Assembly (NCBI GenBank): GCA_023213235.1
Contig: CP096137.1
Span: forward strand, 693,587-757,586
From: Elusimicrobiota bacterium
Lineage (GTDB): Bacteria > Elusimicrobiota > Elusimicrobia > UBA1565 > UBA9628
DNA: 64,000 nucleotides
Reading direction: 5' to 3'
The notes below the pieces were generated by a model. It made no database searches, was not told the origin of the DNA, and was given only the letters and a program-made list of their open reading frames with translations. Shown piece after piece: positions 35,776-45,400 of this stretch. Position numbers and translations under genes: made by a program. Position 1 is the first letter of the stretch; each line of letters begins with the position of its first letter.

Positions 35776-37008
35776 ATGACCAAGACCGACTCCGCGCGCA
35801 ACGCGACGGCCGCCGTCCTGCTGGCCGCCCTCGGGTATTTCGTCGACATCTACGACCTCATCCTCTTCAGCATCGTCCGCGTCGCGAGCCTCAAGGACCT
35901 CGGCGTGGCCTCCGACCAGCTGCTCGACACGGGCCTGCTGCTCATCAACATGCAGATGGCGGGCATGCTCGTCGGCGGCCTGCTGTGGGGCATCCTCGGC
36001 GACAAGAAGGGGCGCCTCTCCGTGCTGTTCGGCTCGATCGCGATGTACTCGCTCGCCAATGTGGCCAACGGCTTCGTCCAGACGATTCCGCAGTACGCGG
36101 TCCTGCGCTTCATCGCCGGCGTCGGCCTGGCCGGAGAGCTCGGCGCGGGCATCACCCTCGTCTGCGAGCTGATGCCCAAGGAGACGCGAGGCTACGGGAC
36201 GATGGTCGTCGCCGGCGTCGGCATCGCGGGCGGCGTCGTCGCCGGCCTCGTCGGCGACTGGTTCGGCTGGCGCAACGCCTACTTCATCGGCGGCGCGATG
36301 GGCCTGGCCCTGCTCACGCTCCGCATCGGCGTCTACGAGTCCGGGATCTTCGACCGCGTCATGAAGGCCAAGGACGTGCGCCGCGGCGACTTCTTCATGC
36401 TGTTCTCGTCCTGGGACCGGGTGCGCCGGTACGTGTCCTGCATCGCGCTCGGCGTGCCGGTCTGGTTCGTCATCGGCATCCTGGCGACGTTCGCGCCCGA
36501 GTTCGGCACGGCGCTCGGGATGCCCGAGCTGCCGACCGGCTCGCGCGCGGTGATGTGGCTGTACGGCGGGTGCGCGCTCGGCGACTTCGCGAGCGGCGGC
36601 CTCAGCCAGTGGCTGCGCAGCCGCAAGAAGGCGGCGTTCATCTTCGTCGCCGCCACCGCCGCGACGTGCGCCCTGTACCTGAACCTGCACGGCGCGTCGC
36701 TCGGCACCTTCTACTGGACGTGCGGCTTCCTCGGCTTCTTCTCCGGCTACTGGGCGATCTTCGTGACGATCGCCTCCGAGCAGTTCGGCACGAACATCCG
36801 CGCGACGGCGACGACGACCGTGCCCAACTTCGTGCGCGGCTCACTCGTCGGCGTGTCGGCTTTGTTCCAGCTGCTCAAGCCGCAGGCGGGCATCCTGCAC
36901 GCGGCCGCGATCGTGGGCACGCTGTGCTTCGTGCTCGCGTTCGCCTCGCTGATGGGCCTCAAGGAGACGTTCGGCAAGGACCTGGACTATCTCGAGCCGC
37001 ACATGTAA
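35776..37008 (+). CDS. MFS transporter, metabolite:H+ symporter type
   Basis: A 410-residue carrier with 12 helices. GYFVDIYDLILFSIV in helix 1, GGLLWGILGDKKGRLSVLFGS (motif A), AGVGLAGELGAGITL (helix 4) and the second-half counterpart NIRATATTTVPNFVRGS are typical of the sugar/organic acid:proton symporter branch (ProP/ShiA/KgtP-like). The start at 35776 is preceded by TAATAT and seven bases; an upstream in-frame ATG at 35767 is possible. Substrate unknown. Intact frame. Confidence 0.85.
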   Translation: MTKTDSARNATAAVLLAALGYFVDIYDLILFSIVRVASLKDLGVASDQLLDTGLLLINMQMAGMLVGGLLWGILGDKKGRLSVLFGSIAMYSLANVANGFVQTIPQYAVLRFIAGVGLAGELGAGITLVCELMPKETRGYGTMVVAGVGIAGGVVAGLVGDWFGWRNAYFIGGAMGLALLTLRIGVYESGIFDRVMKAKDVRRGDFFMLFSSWDRVRRYVSCIALGVPVWFVIGILATFAPEFGTALGMPELPTGSRAVMWLYGGCALGDFASGGLSQWLRSRKKAAFIFVAATAATCALYLNLHGASLGTFYWTCGFLGFFSGYWAIFVTIASEQFGTNIRATATTTVPNFVRGSLVGVSALFQLLKPQAGILHAAAIVGTLCFVLAFASLMGLKETFGKDLDYLEPHM

Positions 37009-37065
37009 TATCTGCGGCCGCGCCGCGACTCAATTCGACGCACAGACGCAAAGGAGATCAACCTG

Positions 37066-37478
37066 ATGAAGAAGACCCCCACGCCGTGAAGGCCGCTCTC
37101 GCCGGCCTGTTCCTCGCCGCCGTCTCCGTTCCCGCGCTCGCCGACCATCACGAGAAGAAGGCCGAAGGCGGCGACGCCTCGAAGGCCGAGAAGAAGGGCC
37201 ACGCCAAGCACGACAAGCACGGCAAGAAGGACAAGGACGCGAAGGTGCACTGCCTCGGCGTCAACGCCTGCAAGGGCACGTCCGAGTGCGGCGTCGACGG
37301 CGCGCACGGCTGCTCCGGCCAGAACGCCTGCAAGGGCAAGGGCTGGATCTCGCTGACGAAGAAGGACTGCAAGGCCCAGAAGGGCACGGTCCAGGGCAAG
37401 AAGGACACCGCCAAGGCCGCCGAGGGGGACAAGAAGGAATCCAAGACCGAGACCGCCCCGGCTCCCGCCGCGAAGTAA
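37066..37478 (+). CDS. Bufferin-like (BufA2-type) Cys-rich secreted protein
   Basis: About 137 residues. AAGGAG ribosome site and ATG at 37066; the frame shifts at the five-C run (about 37077-37081) to VKAALAGLFLAAVSVPALA, a signal peptide. A His/Lys-rich stretch (HHEKKAEGG, KHDKHGKKDKD) is followed by HCLGVNACKGTSECG, HGCSGQNACKGKGWI and a last Cys. The doubled C-x-G-x-N-x-C-K-G pattern is that of BufA2-type bufferins, peptides that bind copper or zinc and normally come with bufBC biosynthesis genes. None is visible here. Ends at a strong terminator. Confidence 0.7.
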
Positions 37479-37495
37479 GTCTTCCGGTATAAAAA

Positions 37496-37531
37496 GAGGC
37501 CGGCGGGGGAAACCCCGCCGGCCTCTTGCTT
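37496..37531 (+). terminator. Intrinsic terminator after bufferin-like gene
   Basis: A 13-bp perfect stem with GAAA loop (37496-37525, GAGGCCGGCGGGG / CCCCGCCGGCCTC) followed by TTGCTT. Confidence 0.8.
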
Positions 37532-37588
37532 GGTGTCAGGCCTTGCACTCTTGCAAAGTCACATTGCAAGAGTGCAAGGCCTGACACC
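37532..37588. repeat. 57-bp REP-like inverted repeat
   Basis: Two perfect 25-base arms (37532-37556 and 37564-37588), outer sequence GGTGTCAGGCCTTGCAC, separated by AGTCACA. This type of GGTGTCAGG...CCTGACACC hairpin resembles REP elements mobilised by Y1-type REP-associated transposases; no such transposase is encoded in the window. Confidence 0.75.
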
Positions 37589-37596
37589 GAGTTGAG

Positions 37597-40500
37597 CTAT
37601 TTCTTAAGGGAGCGGGCCAGCCAGAGGTAGACGCCGGCGGCGGCGGTGTAGAAGGCGGCGAAGGCGGCGAAGGCGCCGGTGCCGAGCCAGGCGAAAAGGC
37701 CGCCCCAGAGCAGGAAGCCGAAGACGTGGGTCAGGTAGATCAGGCCGCGGATCGCGCCGACGGTGACGTCCTTGCGGTCCGAGGGGATGTTCGACTTCAT
37801 GATCGTGTCGAGGTGGTTCGACGCGAGCTGGGCCGTGAAGCCGATCGCGAGCAGGGCGATCGAGACGGGGAACATCGGCCAGATCAGGGTGCCGATCTGC
37901 AGGGACGAAGTCAGCAGCCACGAGCCGAGCAGGGCCGCCGCGGCCCAGGGCAGCACGCGCGCAGCGCTGTCGGCGTAGAGGCGGCGCTTGCCGGCTTTGC
38001 GCTCGGCTTCCGGCAGGAGCGAGACCTTCGCGTCGAGGCGCGTCGCCATGCGGTCCATGTACACCGCGCCGAGCAGCGCGCCGACGCCGTAGACGGCGGT
38101 CAGCGACCCCGCCACGCCCGCCGCCGCCTCGGGGCTCTTCGTCGCGTACGCGCCGAAGGCGGTCGCGACGATGTAGTACATCATGTACAGGAAGCTGTTG
38201 ACGAGCGCGAAGCCGAGCAGCGGCTTCCAGATCGACGAGTCCTTCTTGACGACGCGGACGCCGTCCTTCCAGGTCCCCTGCTCGGCCGAGGAGTTGTTCT
38301 TCTCGGCCTTCGGCAGGGCCAGGCCGAGCGCGAGAAGCGCCGCCAGGCCGAAGGCGACGGGCGCGGGGTAGATCACCGCGCCGAAGCCGAACGAGGCGAT
38401 CGCCAGCGCCATCGCCGAGCCGACGAACACCGTGCCGTACTCGATGAAGTCGCGGAACGAGCCGAAGCGGCTCGACTTGACCTCGTCGTGCTTGTACCAG
38501 GCGACCTGCAGGCTGTGCTCGGCGACGCGGCCGATCGAGTGGAAGAAGTAGTCGAGGGAGAACAGCGGGATCAGCGCGAGCAGCGCGATGGTGCCGGTCG
38601 CGGGATTGAAGAGGAGGGCCAGCGACGTCCAGATCAAGGTGCGCGCGAGGAGCACCGCGCGGTAGGTCGCGCGGATGCCGAACTTCCGGACGATCGTCCC
38701 GCCCATGAATGAGCCTATCGTGTAGGCCCCGTATGAGACGCTCGTCAGCGCCGCGAGCGCGAGGAAGCCCTGCGACAGCGGCTGGGTCATCTGCGAGACG
38801 GCGAGCGAGGTCGACTCGACGACGGTCGAGACGAGCAGGAACGTCGAGAGGAAGCCCATGACGACCTTGGACCAGAGGCCCGGGGCCGCGTCGGGCTTGG
38901 CGGCCTCGGGGACGGGCGCGGCGGCCGGCTCCGCCTTCGGCAGCGGCGCCAGGTCGTCGGCGGTCGGCTGCTGGTAGTCGCCGCGGGCCTTGACGATCTC
39001 GCCGTTGTCGCGCTTGATGCGCAGGACCATGCGGCGCGAGGCGAGCAGCGCCGAGCGGATCGCGTCGCGCCACGTGCGGCCCTTGCCGATGACCTCGGCC
39101 CACTCCTCGTAGGCGTTGCCCTTCGCGGCGACGATGCGGTCGCCGGGCTCGACGAACACGCGCGCGAGCTCGACGCCGGGCATCCGGCGCGCCGCGTCGA
39201 GGCCCTCGACGCCCTCGAGCGTGCCGTTGCGGCTCGAGGCGAGGAAGGTGTAATGGATCACGCCGTCGGGCGCGTGGCCGGGGTCGACCTTGAGGCCCAG
39301 CGTGGCGCGGAAGCCCTGCTCGACGAGGCTCATGCCGGTCAGGCTCTTGACCGCCTGCCAGATCGCGACGCCGCCCATGAACGGGTTGATCTCGATGACG
39401 CGCGGGCCGTCGGGCGTGGTGAACAGATCCAGCCGGGCGTTTCCGTCTTTCAGGCCGAGCGCCGCGAGCGCGCGCTCGGAGGCCGCGATGAGCTCGGCGT
39501 GATCGGAGACGGCGGTCTGGCCGGGGAACACGAGGATCCCGCCGGCGAGCTCGCCCTTCTGGCCGAGGCCCTTCGTGTCGGAGACGATCGCGAAGACGGC
39601 CTTGCCGTTCTGCATCACGACCTCGGCCGAGGTCTCCTCGGTGCCGGGCTTCTTCTCGAGCATGCGCTCCATCATGATGCCCGGGTGCGAGCTGAAGGTG
39701 GTCTGCTTGGCCTCGGGGCGGGCGACGAAGTCGCGCACCGCGGCGTCCATCTTGAGGTAGGCGGCCGCGGCCTCGTTCTCGGACTTGATGTTGAGGTCGA
39801 GGAACCGCGAGTTCTCGCCGCGCGAGGTCTTGATCATGACCTTGTACTTGCCTTCCTCGGACACCGCGTGATAGGCCTCGCGCGCCTGCTTCTCGCTGCC
39901 GATCACGGCGTACGAGACGTGCTGGGAGGGATCCGTGTTGAGCCGCTTGCGCGCCTCGGGCTTGTGGTCCGCGGCGGCGACGACGTCGCCGGCGATGCCG
40001 CGCGCGCCGAGCTTGTCGGTGATCTTCCCGGTCAGGCTCGCGTACAGGCTCATGAAACCGACGACCGCGTGCGCCTTCGCGCCCTCGGGGTGTGCGGCGA
40101 CGGTCTCGGAGATCTTGCCCATCGTCTTCGCGTCGCGCGTGTTGATCGGCGCGGCGATGAAGTGAGAGTCGGGGATCGTTCCCGCGGAGTTCTTGCGGTT
40201 GGCGGGATCGTCCACGAGCACGAGGTTGAGGCCGAGCTCCTTGGCGACGCGCAGCGCCTCTTCCATGATGAACGGGCGCGAGCCCTTCGTGCCGACCATG
40301 ACGACGGTCTTGCCGCGGACCTCGGCCTCGGAAACGAAAGAGCCCGCGGCGTCGTTGGCCGCGGGCTGCTGCGCGATGGACGGCGCCGGGACGGCTCCGT
40401 CCGGCGCTGACGGTCCCTTTGCAACGGCGTGTGGAAGGGACACTCCCTCGCCGTATGGCTCGGTCGCCGCCGCTGCGGGAAGGGCGGGCGCGAGAGGCGC

Positions 40501-40737
40501 GGGCGCGCCGGAGACGGAAAGAGAGGGGGCGGCGAGCGAGCCGAGCGACGGGGAGAGCAGCGCCTGCGGCGCGGCGGAGAGGGGTGCGACGGCGGACGCG
40601 GCGGCGGTGGCGGAAACGGAGCCGGAGGCCGACGACGCGGCGCGGCCGACCTGCGCCGCGGCGGGCCACGGCGCGAGGAGAACGGCGAACGAGACGACGA
40701 GAGCAGTCACGGAACGGAACGACGCTCGAAGTTTCAT
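37597..40737 (-). CDS. ATP-grasp ligase fused to MFS transporter, exported PSL leader
   Basis: A 1046-residue single intact frame. Start MKLRASFRSVTALVVSFAVL with cleavage near AAA-QVG, then a 100-residue leader with LLSPSLGSLAAPSLSVSG. Residues about 140-590 form an ATP-grasp ligase: TVVMVGTKGSRPFIM (N-lobe), YKVMIKTSRGENSRF (ATP-binding Lys), AEVVMQNGKAVFAIV, and NARLDLFTTPDGPRVIEINP (metal-binding Glu and Asn). From about residue 630 a 12-helix MFS carrier follows with TIGSFMGGTIVRKFG. An amide-forming ligase tied to its exporter is suggested. The signal sequence would place the ligase outside the cytoplasm unless it stays as an uncleaved first helix. Confidence 0.75.
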   Translation of the reverse strand: MKLRASFRSVTALVVSFAVLLAPWPAAAQVGRAASSASGSVSATAAASAVAPLSAAPQALLSPSLGSLAAPSLSVSGAPAPLAPALPAAAATEPYGEGVSLPHAVAKGPSAPDGAVPAPSIAQQPAANDAAGSFVSEAEVRGKTVVMVGTKGSRPFIMEEALRVAKELGLNLVLVDDPANRKNSAGTIPDSHFIAAPINTRDAKTMGKISETVAAHPEGAKAHAVVGFMSLYASLTGKITDKLGARGIAGDVVAAADHKPEARKRLNTDPSQHVSYAVIGSEKQAREAYHAVSEEGKYKVMIKTSRGENSRFLDLNIKSENEAAAAYLKMDAAVRDFVARPEAKQTTFSSHPGIMMERMLEKKPGTEETSAEVVMQNGKAVFAIVSDTKGLGQKGELAGGILVFPGQTAVSDHAELIAASERALAALGLKDGNARLDLFTTPDGPRVIEINPFMGGVAIWQAVKSLTGMSLVEQGFRATLGLKVDPGHAPDGVIHYTFLASSRNGTLEGVEGLDAARRMPGVELARVFVEPGDRIVAAKGNAYEEWAEVIGKGRTWRDAIRSALLASRRMVLRIKRDNGEIVKARGDYQQPTADDLAPLPKAEPAAAPVPEAAKPDAAPGLWSKVVMGFLSTFLLVSTVVESTSLAVSQMTQPLSQGFLALAALTSVSYGAYTIGSFMGGTIVRKFGIRATYRAVLLARTLIWTSLALLFNPATGTIALLALIPLFSLDYFFHSIGRVAEHSLQVAWYKHDEVKSSRFGSFRDFIEYGTVFVGSAMALAIASFGFGAVIYPAPVAFGLAALLALGLALPKAEKNNSSAEQGTWKDGVRVVKKDSSIWKPLLGFALVNSFLYMMYYIVATAFGAYATKSPEAAAGVAGSLTAVYGVGALLGAVYMDRMATRLDAKVSLLPEAERKAGKRRLYADSAARVLPWAAAALLGSWLLTSSLQIGTLIWPMFPVSIALLAIGFTAQLASNHLDTIMKSNIPSDRKDVTVGAIRGLIYLTHVFGFLLWGGLFAWLGTGAFAAFAAFYTAAAGVYLWLARSLKK

Positions 40738-40741
40738 TGGA

Positions 40742-40756
40742 CGTGATGTTATCACG
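40742..40756. promoter_or_regulatory. 15-bp inverted repeat before ATP-grasp/MFS gene
   Basis: CGTGAT-GTT-ATCACG, a perfect 6-bp inverted repeat five bases upstream of the ATG at 40737 and overlapping the likely -10 region; a candidate operator. Confidence 0.4.
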
Positions 40757-40889
40757 ACGCAACCGCGCGCGTTGCTATATTAGGTCCCACCGGGCGGAGG
40801 CATTCGCACTACGTTTGCGGTGGGCCTTTCGACGGGGGCGCGTGGGCCGGAGGTCCCACCGTCGGGGAAAATGCTACGATCGGCCCGCT

Positions 40890-41702
40890 ATGAAGATCGC
40901 CCTGCTCTTCGTCTCGCTCGCCGCCGCCGCGCCGGCCGCGCCGAAGCCCGCCGAGTGGCTCGTCGTGCGCGCCGCGGACTGGGACTCGTCCTGGAAGCCG
41001 AAGGCCGACCGCGAGTGGGCGGAGAAGCTCGTCGCCGTCGTGTCCGCGGCCGCCAAGGACGGCGTCGACGCGCTCGTCTTCGCGGAGGGCTTCTCCGCGG
41101 GCCGGTGCCCGGAGGATCTCCTGCCCTCGCTGAAGGGCGCCGCCGGCCCGGACATGCTCGTCGCGCTCGGCGTCATGCCGTGCAAGGAGAAGGGAAGCGC
41201 GGTGGCGCGCACGTGGGTGTACTCCTCGGGCGGCTGGGCGGCCTTCGACAAAATCGACCCGACGCCGGCCGAGCGCGCGGCCAAGCCTCCGGTCAAACCG
41301 GGCACCCGCCTCGTGCTCTTCCGCTGGCGCGGCGGCCTCGCTTCGGTCCTGCCCTCGTACTCCGCTCAGAAGCCGGAGCTCGCGGCCGCTCTCAAGAAGC
41401 GCGGCGTCTCGCTGCTGCTCGTGCCGGTTCCCGCGGAGGACGACGACGGCTGGCGGCGCGTCACCCGCGCGGCCTCCGCGCGCGCCGTCGAGCTCGGCGC
41501 GGCCGTCGTCCTGGTCCCGCCGTCCGCGCCGCCGACCCTGTACCTGCCCGCGCAGAAGGGCTTCGAGCCGGCGCTCGCCGCCGGCGCGCGCGACGTCCGC
41601 GTCCCGTGGCGGCGCCTCCTCGAGCTTCGTTCGCCGCCGGCGGGCTCCACGGAAGCCCGCCCCTTCCTCGATCCCGCGACCTACTACCAGGTCGAGTTCT
41701 AG
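40890..41702 (+). CDS. Nitrilase-like secreted protein lacking the catalytic cysteine
   Basis: A 270-residue protein with a signal peptide (MKIALLFVSLAAAAPAA). The fold pattern of carbon-nitrogen hydrolases is visible: DALVFAEGF (catalytic Glu), FDKIDPTPAER (catalytic Lys) and SYSAQKPELAAALKKRGVSL, which aligns with CYDLRFPELARALAARGADL of nitrilases. The nucleophile Cys is thus Ser. It may be inactive, or use serine, or serve as a binding protein. TACGAT lies nine bases before the ATG. The 152-base gap upstream contains an 11-base direct repeat (AGGTCCCACCG at 40782 and 40851) and nothing else I recognise. Confidence 0.6.
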   Translation: MKIALLFVSLAAAAPAAPKPAEWLVVRAADWDSSWKPKADREWAEKLVAVVSAAAKDGVDALVFAEGFSAGRCPEDLLPSLKGAAGPDMLVALGVMPCKEKGSAVARTWVYSSGGWAAFDKIDPTPAERAAKPPVKPGTRLVLFRWRGGLASVLPSYSAQKPELAAALKKRGVSLLLVPVPAEDDDGWRRVTRAASARAVELGAAVVLVPPSAPPTLYLPAQKGFEPALAAGARDVRVPWRRLLELRSPPAGSTEARPFLDPATYYQVEF

Positions 41703-41750
41703 TCCTTAATAAGGAGGGAGCCGCGCAATACGCGCGAAACACGCCCCGGC

Positions 41751-41756
41751 TAGACT
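41751..41756 (+). promoter_or_regulatory. -10 box, leaderless type
   Basis: TAGACT, six bases (GAAGGC), then ATG at 41763. Confidence 0.4.
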
Positions 41757-41762
41757 GAAGGC

Positions 41763-42310
41763 ATGATCGCGCTCGCCCTGGCGTCCCTGCTCGCCGCCGC
41801 CGTTCCCGCCCGCGCGGGGGACTCGATGACCGTCAAGGACGCCGGCGGCTTCGACCCCGCGGGCCGCACGATCGAATTCCCGGACCGCTTCGGCTGGCGC
41901 TCGTACGAGGCGTCGTTCAAGTTCGCGATCGACGACGGCGGGCGGCTCGCTTCCTCGTCTCGGCTGGACGTCGTCATCGCGCGCCGCGGCGGGGGAAGTG
42001 GAAGTACTCGTGCCGCGCGTCCTCCGACGAACTCACGGCCCGCGTCGTGCCGCTGGGCGGACGCACGTCCGTCGTCGCCGAGTGCCGCGTGAAGCCGAAG
42101 GCGTTCGCGAAGGCCGTCGATCTACATCCCGACGACGTCGGCGCTCCCGTGCTCGTCTTCGAGGCCGTCGTCGAAGGCGGCGCCGCGCGCCCCGGCGGCC
42201 AGCGCGGCCTGCGCTTCCGCCCCGACTCGCCCGTCGCGTCCCTCGACCTGAGCCCCTACGCCGCGTCTCCCGACGCCGCGGGCCTGGCCGTCGTCTTCCG
42301 CGCCGACTAG
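41763..42310 (+). CDS. Secreted hypothetical protein (frameshifted)
   Basis: About 182 residues. Signal peptide MIALALASLLAAAVPARAG, then GWRSYEASFKFAIDDGGRL and, after a frame change at the five-G run near 41991-41995, SYSCRASSDELTARVVPLGG-type sequence (read KWKYSCRASSDEL) and AVDLHPDDVGAPVLVFEAV. Beta-rich; two cysteines (YSCR, AECR) could form a disulfide. No family recognised. Periplasmic. Confidence 0.55.
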
Positions 42311-42333
42311 CGTCCGGCGGCGTTCCTATAACA

Positions 42334-42349
42334 GGGCCCCAAGGGGCCC
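42334..42349. terminator. GC hairpin after secreted protein gene
   Basis: GGGCCCC-AA-GGGGCCC, 24 bases after the stop; no T-run. Weak or rho-assisted termination at best. Confidence 0.3.
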
Positions 42350-42419
42350 GTTCGGACCTAGGCCTCTTGCCCGGGTCCTCCTTCCCCGACGGCCCCAACC
42401 TCCGAATTGGTCCATCCTC

Positions 42420-42453
42420 TATAATTCCACAAGCCGTCGGAGCGCATCTACAA
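42420..42453 (+). promoter_or_regulatory. Promoter of exported Lon gene with normal leader
   Basis: TATAAT at 42420-42425, about 38 bases before the ATG, with AAGGAG some 8 bases before the ATG at 42464. This is one of the few genes here with a conventional 5' leader. Confidence 0.5.
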
Positions 42454-42463
42454 GGAGCCGAAC

Positions 42464-45400
42464 ATGATCATCGAGAGAGCCGCCGCGAGAAAGTCCATGG
42501 CCGTCGTACTCGCCATCGCGCTTTTCGCCACCGCCCCCGTGAGCGCCTGGTCCCAGGTTCGCTCCGCCGCTCCGGTGACCGGGCTCGGCGTCGCGGGCTC
42601 CGTCGGCGCGGTGACCTCCGCTCCCGGGGAATCTCCGCGACGATCGCGCTCCCGAACCTGTCGCTCACGGCCCCGGCGCTCGCTCCCGCCGTCGGCGCGC
42701 TGACCGCGCAGCCCGTCGTCGCCGCCGCCCCGATGGCCGCCGCGGCCCAGCCGCTGGCCGTCGAGGCGCACCCCGTCATCGGCGTGATCAACGCGCTCCA
42801 GGCGAAGGGCGTGCAGCTGCCGCAGGGTCTCTCGACGCGCGAGGACGCGGCGCAGCTGATCGCCGCCGCCGCCGCGATGCCCGAGGGCTCGGCCAAGCAG
42901 AGCATGATCCAGATGGCCGCCGCGATCACCGCCGCGCAGAACGGCGGGTCGTCGTCCGAGCAGCTCGGCAAGATCTACGACGCGGCCCAGGCGCGCGCCG
43001 AGGCCCCGGCCCCGGTCGCCGTCTCCGGCTGGCGCACGGCGCTGGCCAAGCTCCTGCCCGCGTCGCTGGCGGCCCGCGTGACGAAGAAGTCCGAGGTCCC
43101 GGCGCCGGCCGCGGCGCCGGCCCAGGCCGCCAACCGCGAGGACTACGCCGTCAAGATCTCCGACCTGCGCTACGCGCCGTCCGCCAAGCAGATCCCGGAG
43201 AGCACGGCCAAGATCGCCGCGGTCGACAAGCAGGTCGTCGGCCAGGACCTGGCGCTCAAGGCGATCAAGTTCGGCCTGCAGATGCCCGGCCGCCACTACA
43301 ACCTCTTCGTCGCCGGCCCCGAGGGCTCCGGCCGCGAGACGGCGGTCCGCCACCTGCTCCCCGAGATCGCCGCGAAGATGCCGACGCCCGGCGATCGCGT
43401 CGCCGCGACCAACTTCCGCGAGAAGTCCAAGCCCGTGATCCTCGAGCTGCCGGCCGGCAACGGCCCCGCCTTCGTCAAGGGCGTGCGCAAGTTCGTCGCT
43501 TCGCTCAAGCAGGTCCTGCCGCAGGCCCTGAACTCCGGCGAGATCGGCCAGATGAAGCAGCAGGTCATGGGCCAGCTGCAGGCCGCCCAGCAGGAGCGCG
43601 AAGAGGCGTTCCAGGCCGAGGTCAAGGCGATCGAGCTCTCCAACGGGTTCGGCGTCGAGTTCTTCGCCAAGGAGTCCGGCGAAGGGCGCATGACGATCGG
43701 CCTCAAGGTGACGCGCGACGGCAAGGCGCTCGACGAGAAGTCGGTCGAGGCCGCGATCGAGGCCGGCACGTTCACGAAGGAGCAGTGGGCGCAGGCCAAC
43801 AAGGAGCGCGACGCCAAGTTCCAGGGCGTGATGGAGAAGTTCCAGGGACTGATGCAGCAGGCCGGCCAGGAGATGGAGGCCGCGCAGGAGCAGATCGCCC
43901 AGCTCGAGAAGCAGGCCGTCGGCCAGATCGTCAGCCAGGTGGGCGCGCCGCTGATGGCGCTCGTGGCCCCGGAGAAGAAGGCGTCCCCCGAGATGGCCGC
44001 GCTCCAGGAGAAGATCGAGGCGTGGTCGGCGGACTTCAACGCCCGCGTCTCGGGCGTCGACGTCGAGGGCTTCGGCATCGCCTTCATCCAGCAGGGCCCC
44101 AAGCTCATGGTGGCCTACACGCACGGCGGCCAGCCGCTCTCCCAGGAGGTCGTCGCGGGCCTGATGGAGAAGGGGCTCACGCCGGCCAAGTTCCAGCAGA
44201 TCCAGGCGCAGCTGAAGTCCGCGGTCGAGCCCCTGCTCGCCGAGTTCAAGGCGAAGAACCAGGAGTTCGGCTCCAAGATGCAGGAGCTCGCGAAGAACCA
44301 GCCCAAGGCGGATATCACCCCCGAGGCCGGCCGCGCGATGTCCTACGTCAAGATGATGCTCAAGTTCGCGGCCGACAACCTTGAGATCTTCATGGGCCGC
44401 ATCGGCGGCGGCGAGAGCGAGGACGGCATCAAAGAGGCCCCGGGCCAGAAGCAGCTCGACGCCCAGGACTTCTTCGAGGTCTCCGTCCTCTCCGCCAACG
44501 GCGGCAAGACCGGCGCGCCCGTCGTCTGGGTCAAGAACCCGACGCTCGAGAAGGTCATGGGCAAGGCCGACGACAACCGCCGCACGATGATCATCCCCGG
44601 CGTCGGCATGGTCAAGGGCGGCGCCCCGGGCGGCCCGTCGTTCGAGGCCGGCGCGATCCACGCGGCCGAGGGCGGCTTCCTCGTCATGGACTTCATGTCG
44701 GTCCTGCGCGCTCCCGGCCTCTACCAGGCCCTGATCGCGGCCGCGGCCTCCGGCGAGGCCGAGATCGTCGAGGGCGGTCTGCGCGGCATGGCCATGGCCG
44801 GCGACGCCTACCACGTCCCGTCGAAGGTCAAGATCGTCCTGATCGGCTCGCCGATGCTGCGCATGCTCGTCGAGCGCCAGGATCCCGACTTCGCGGCGAA
44901 CTTCCAGGCGTCGGCGGACTTCAACTCGCGCGTCAACATCAGCGAGGAGTCGGTGGCCGGCTACGTCCAGTTCTTCAAGAAGGCGGTGCTGTCTCTCTCC
45001 ATGGAGCTCAAGCAGGGCGTCGTCGACCTGACGCAGGACGCGATGAGCGCCCTCGTCGAGCAGGGCGCGCGCTTCGCCGACTCCAACAAGAAGCTGACGG
45101 CGCAGTTCGGCGCGATGTACGGCGTGATCCGCGAGGCCACGTACTGGGCCCAGCAGGCGGGCCGGCAGGAAGTCCGCCGCGAGGACGTCGACAAGGCGCT
45201 GGCCGAGAAGCTCGACCGCGACGAGGTGCACCGCCGCGATCTGCTCCAGGTCTACAAGGACAACGTGTTCGTCGTCGAGACGAGCGGCGCGAAGGTCGGC
45301 CAGATCAACGGCTTGGCCGTGATGGGCACCTTCGGCGTGCCGATGCGCATCACCGTGGTGCCGTCGGCCGCGGCGGGCGCGGGCGGGATCATCTCGGTCG

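Noticed and set aside
37604..40762. A second 1052-codon minus-strand frame overlapping the ATP-grasp/MFS gene
   Set aside because: It is an Arg-rich shadow of the real frame with no domain or hydrophobic pattern.
40782..40861. Direct repeat AGGTCCCACCG and an inverted GCGGTGGGCCT between the ATP-grasp/MFS and nitrilase-like genes
   Set aside because: Only 11 bases, GC-rich, two copies; too weak for a repeat element or operator call.
42448..45231. A 927-codon open frame antisense to the Lon gene, and similar long antisense frames such as 24229-26004 and 10895-12607
   Set aside because: GC-rich codon bias leaves antisense frames free of stops. Their translations are Arg/Gly/His/Asp/Val-rich shadows with no domains, while the plus-strand frames carry clear motifs.
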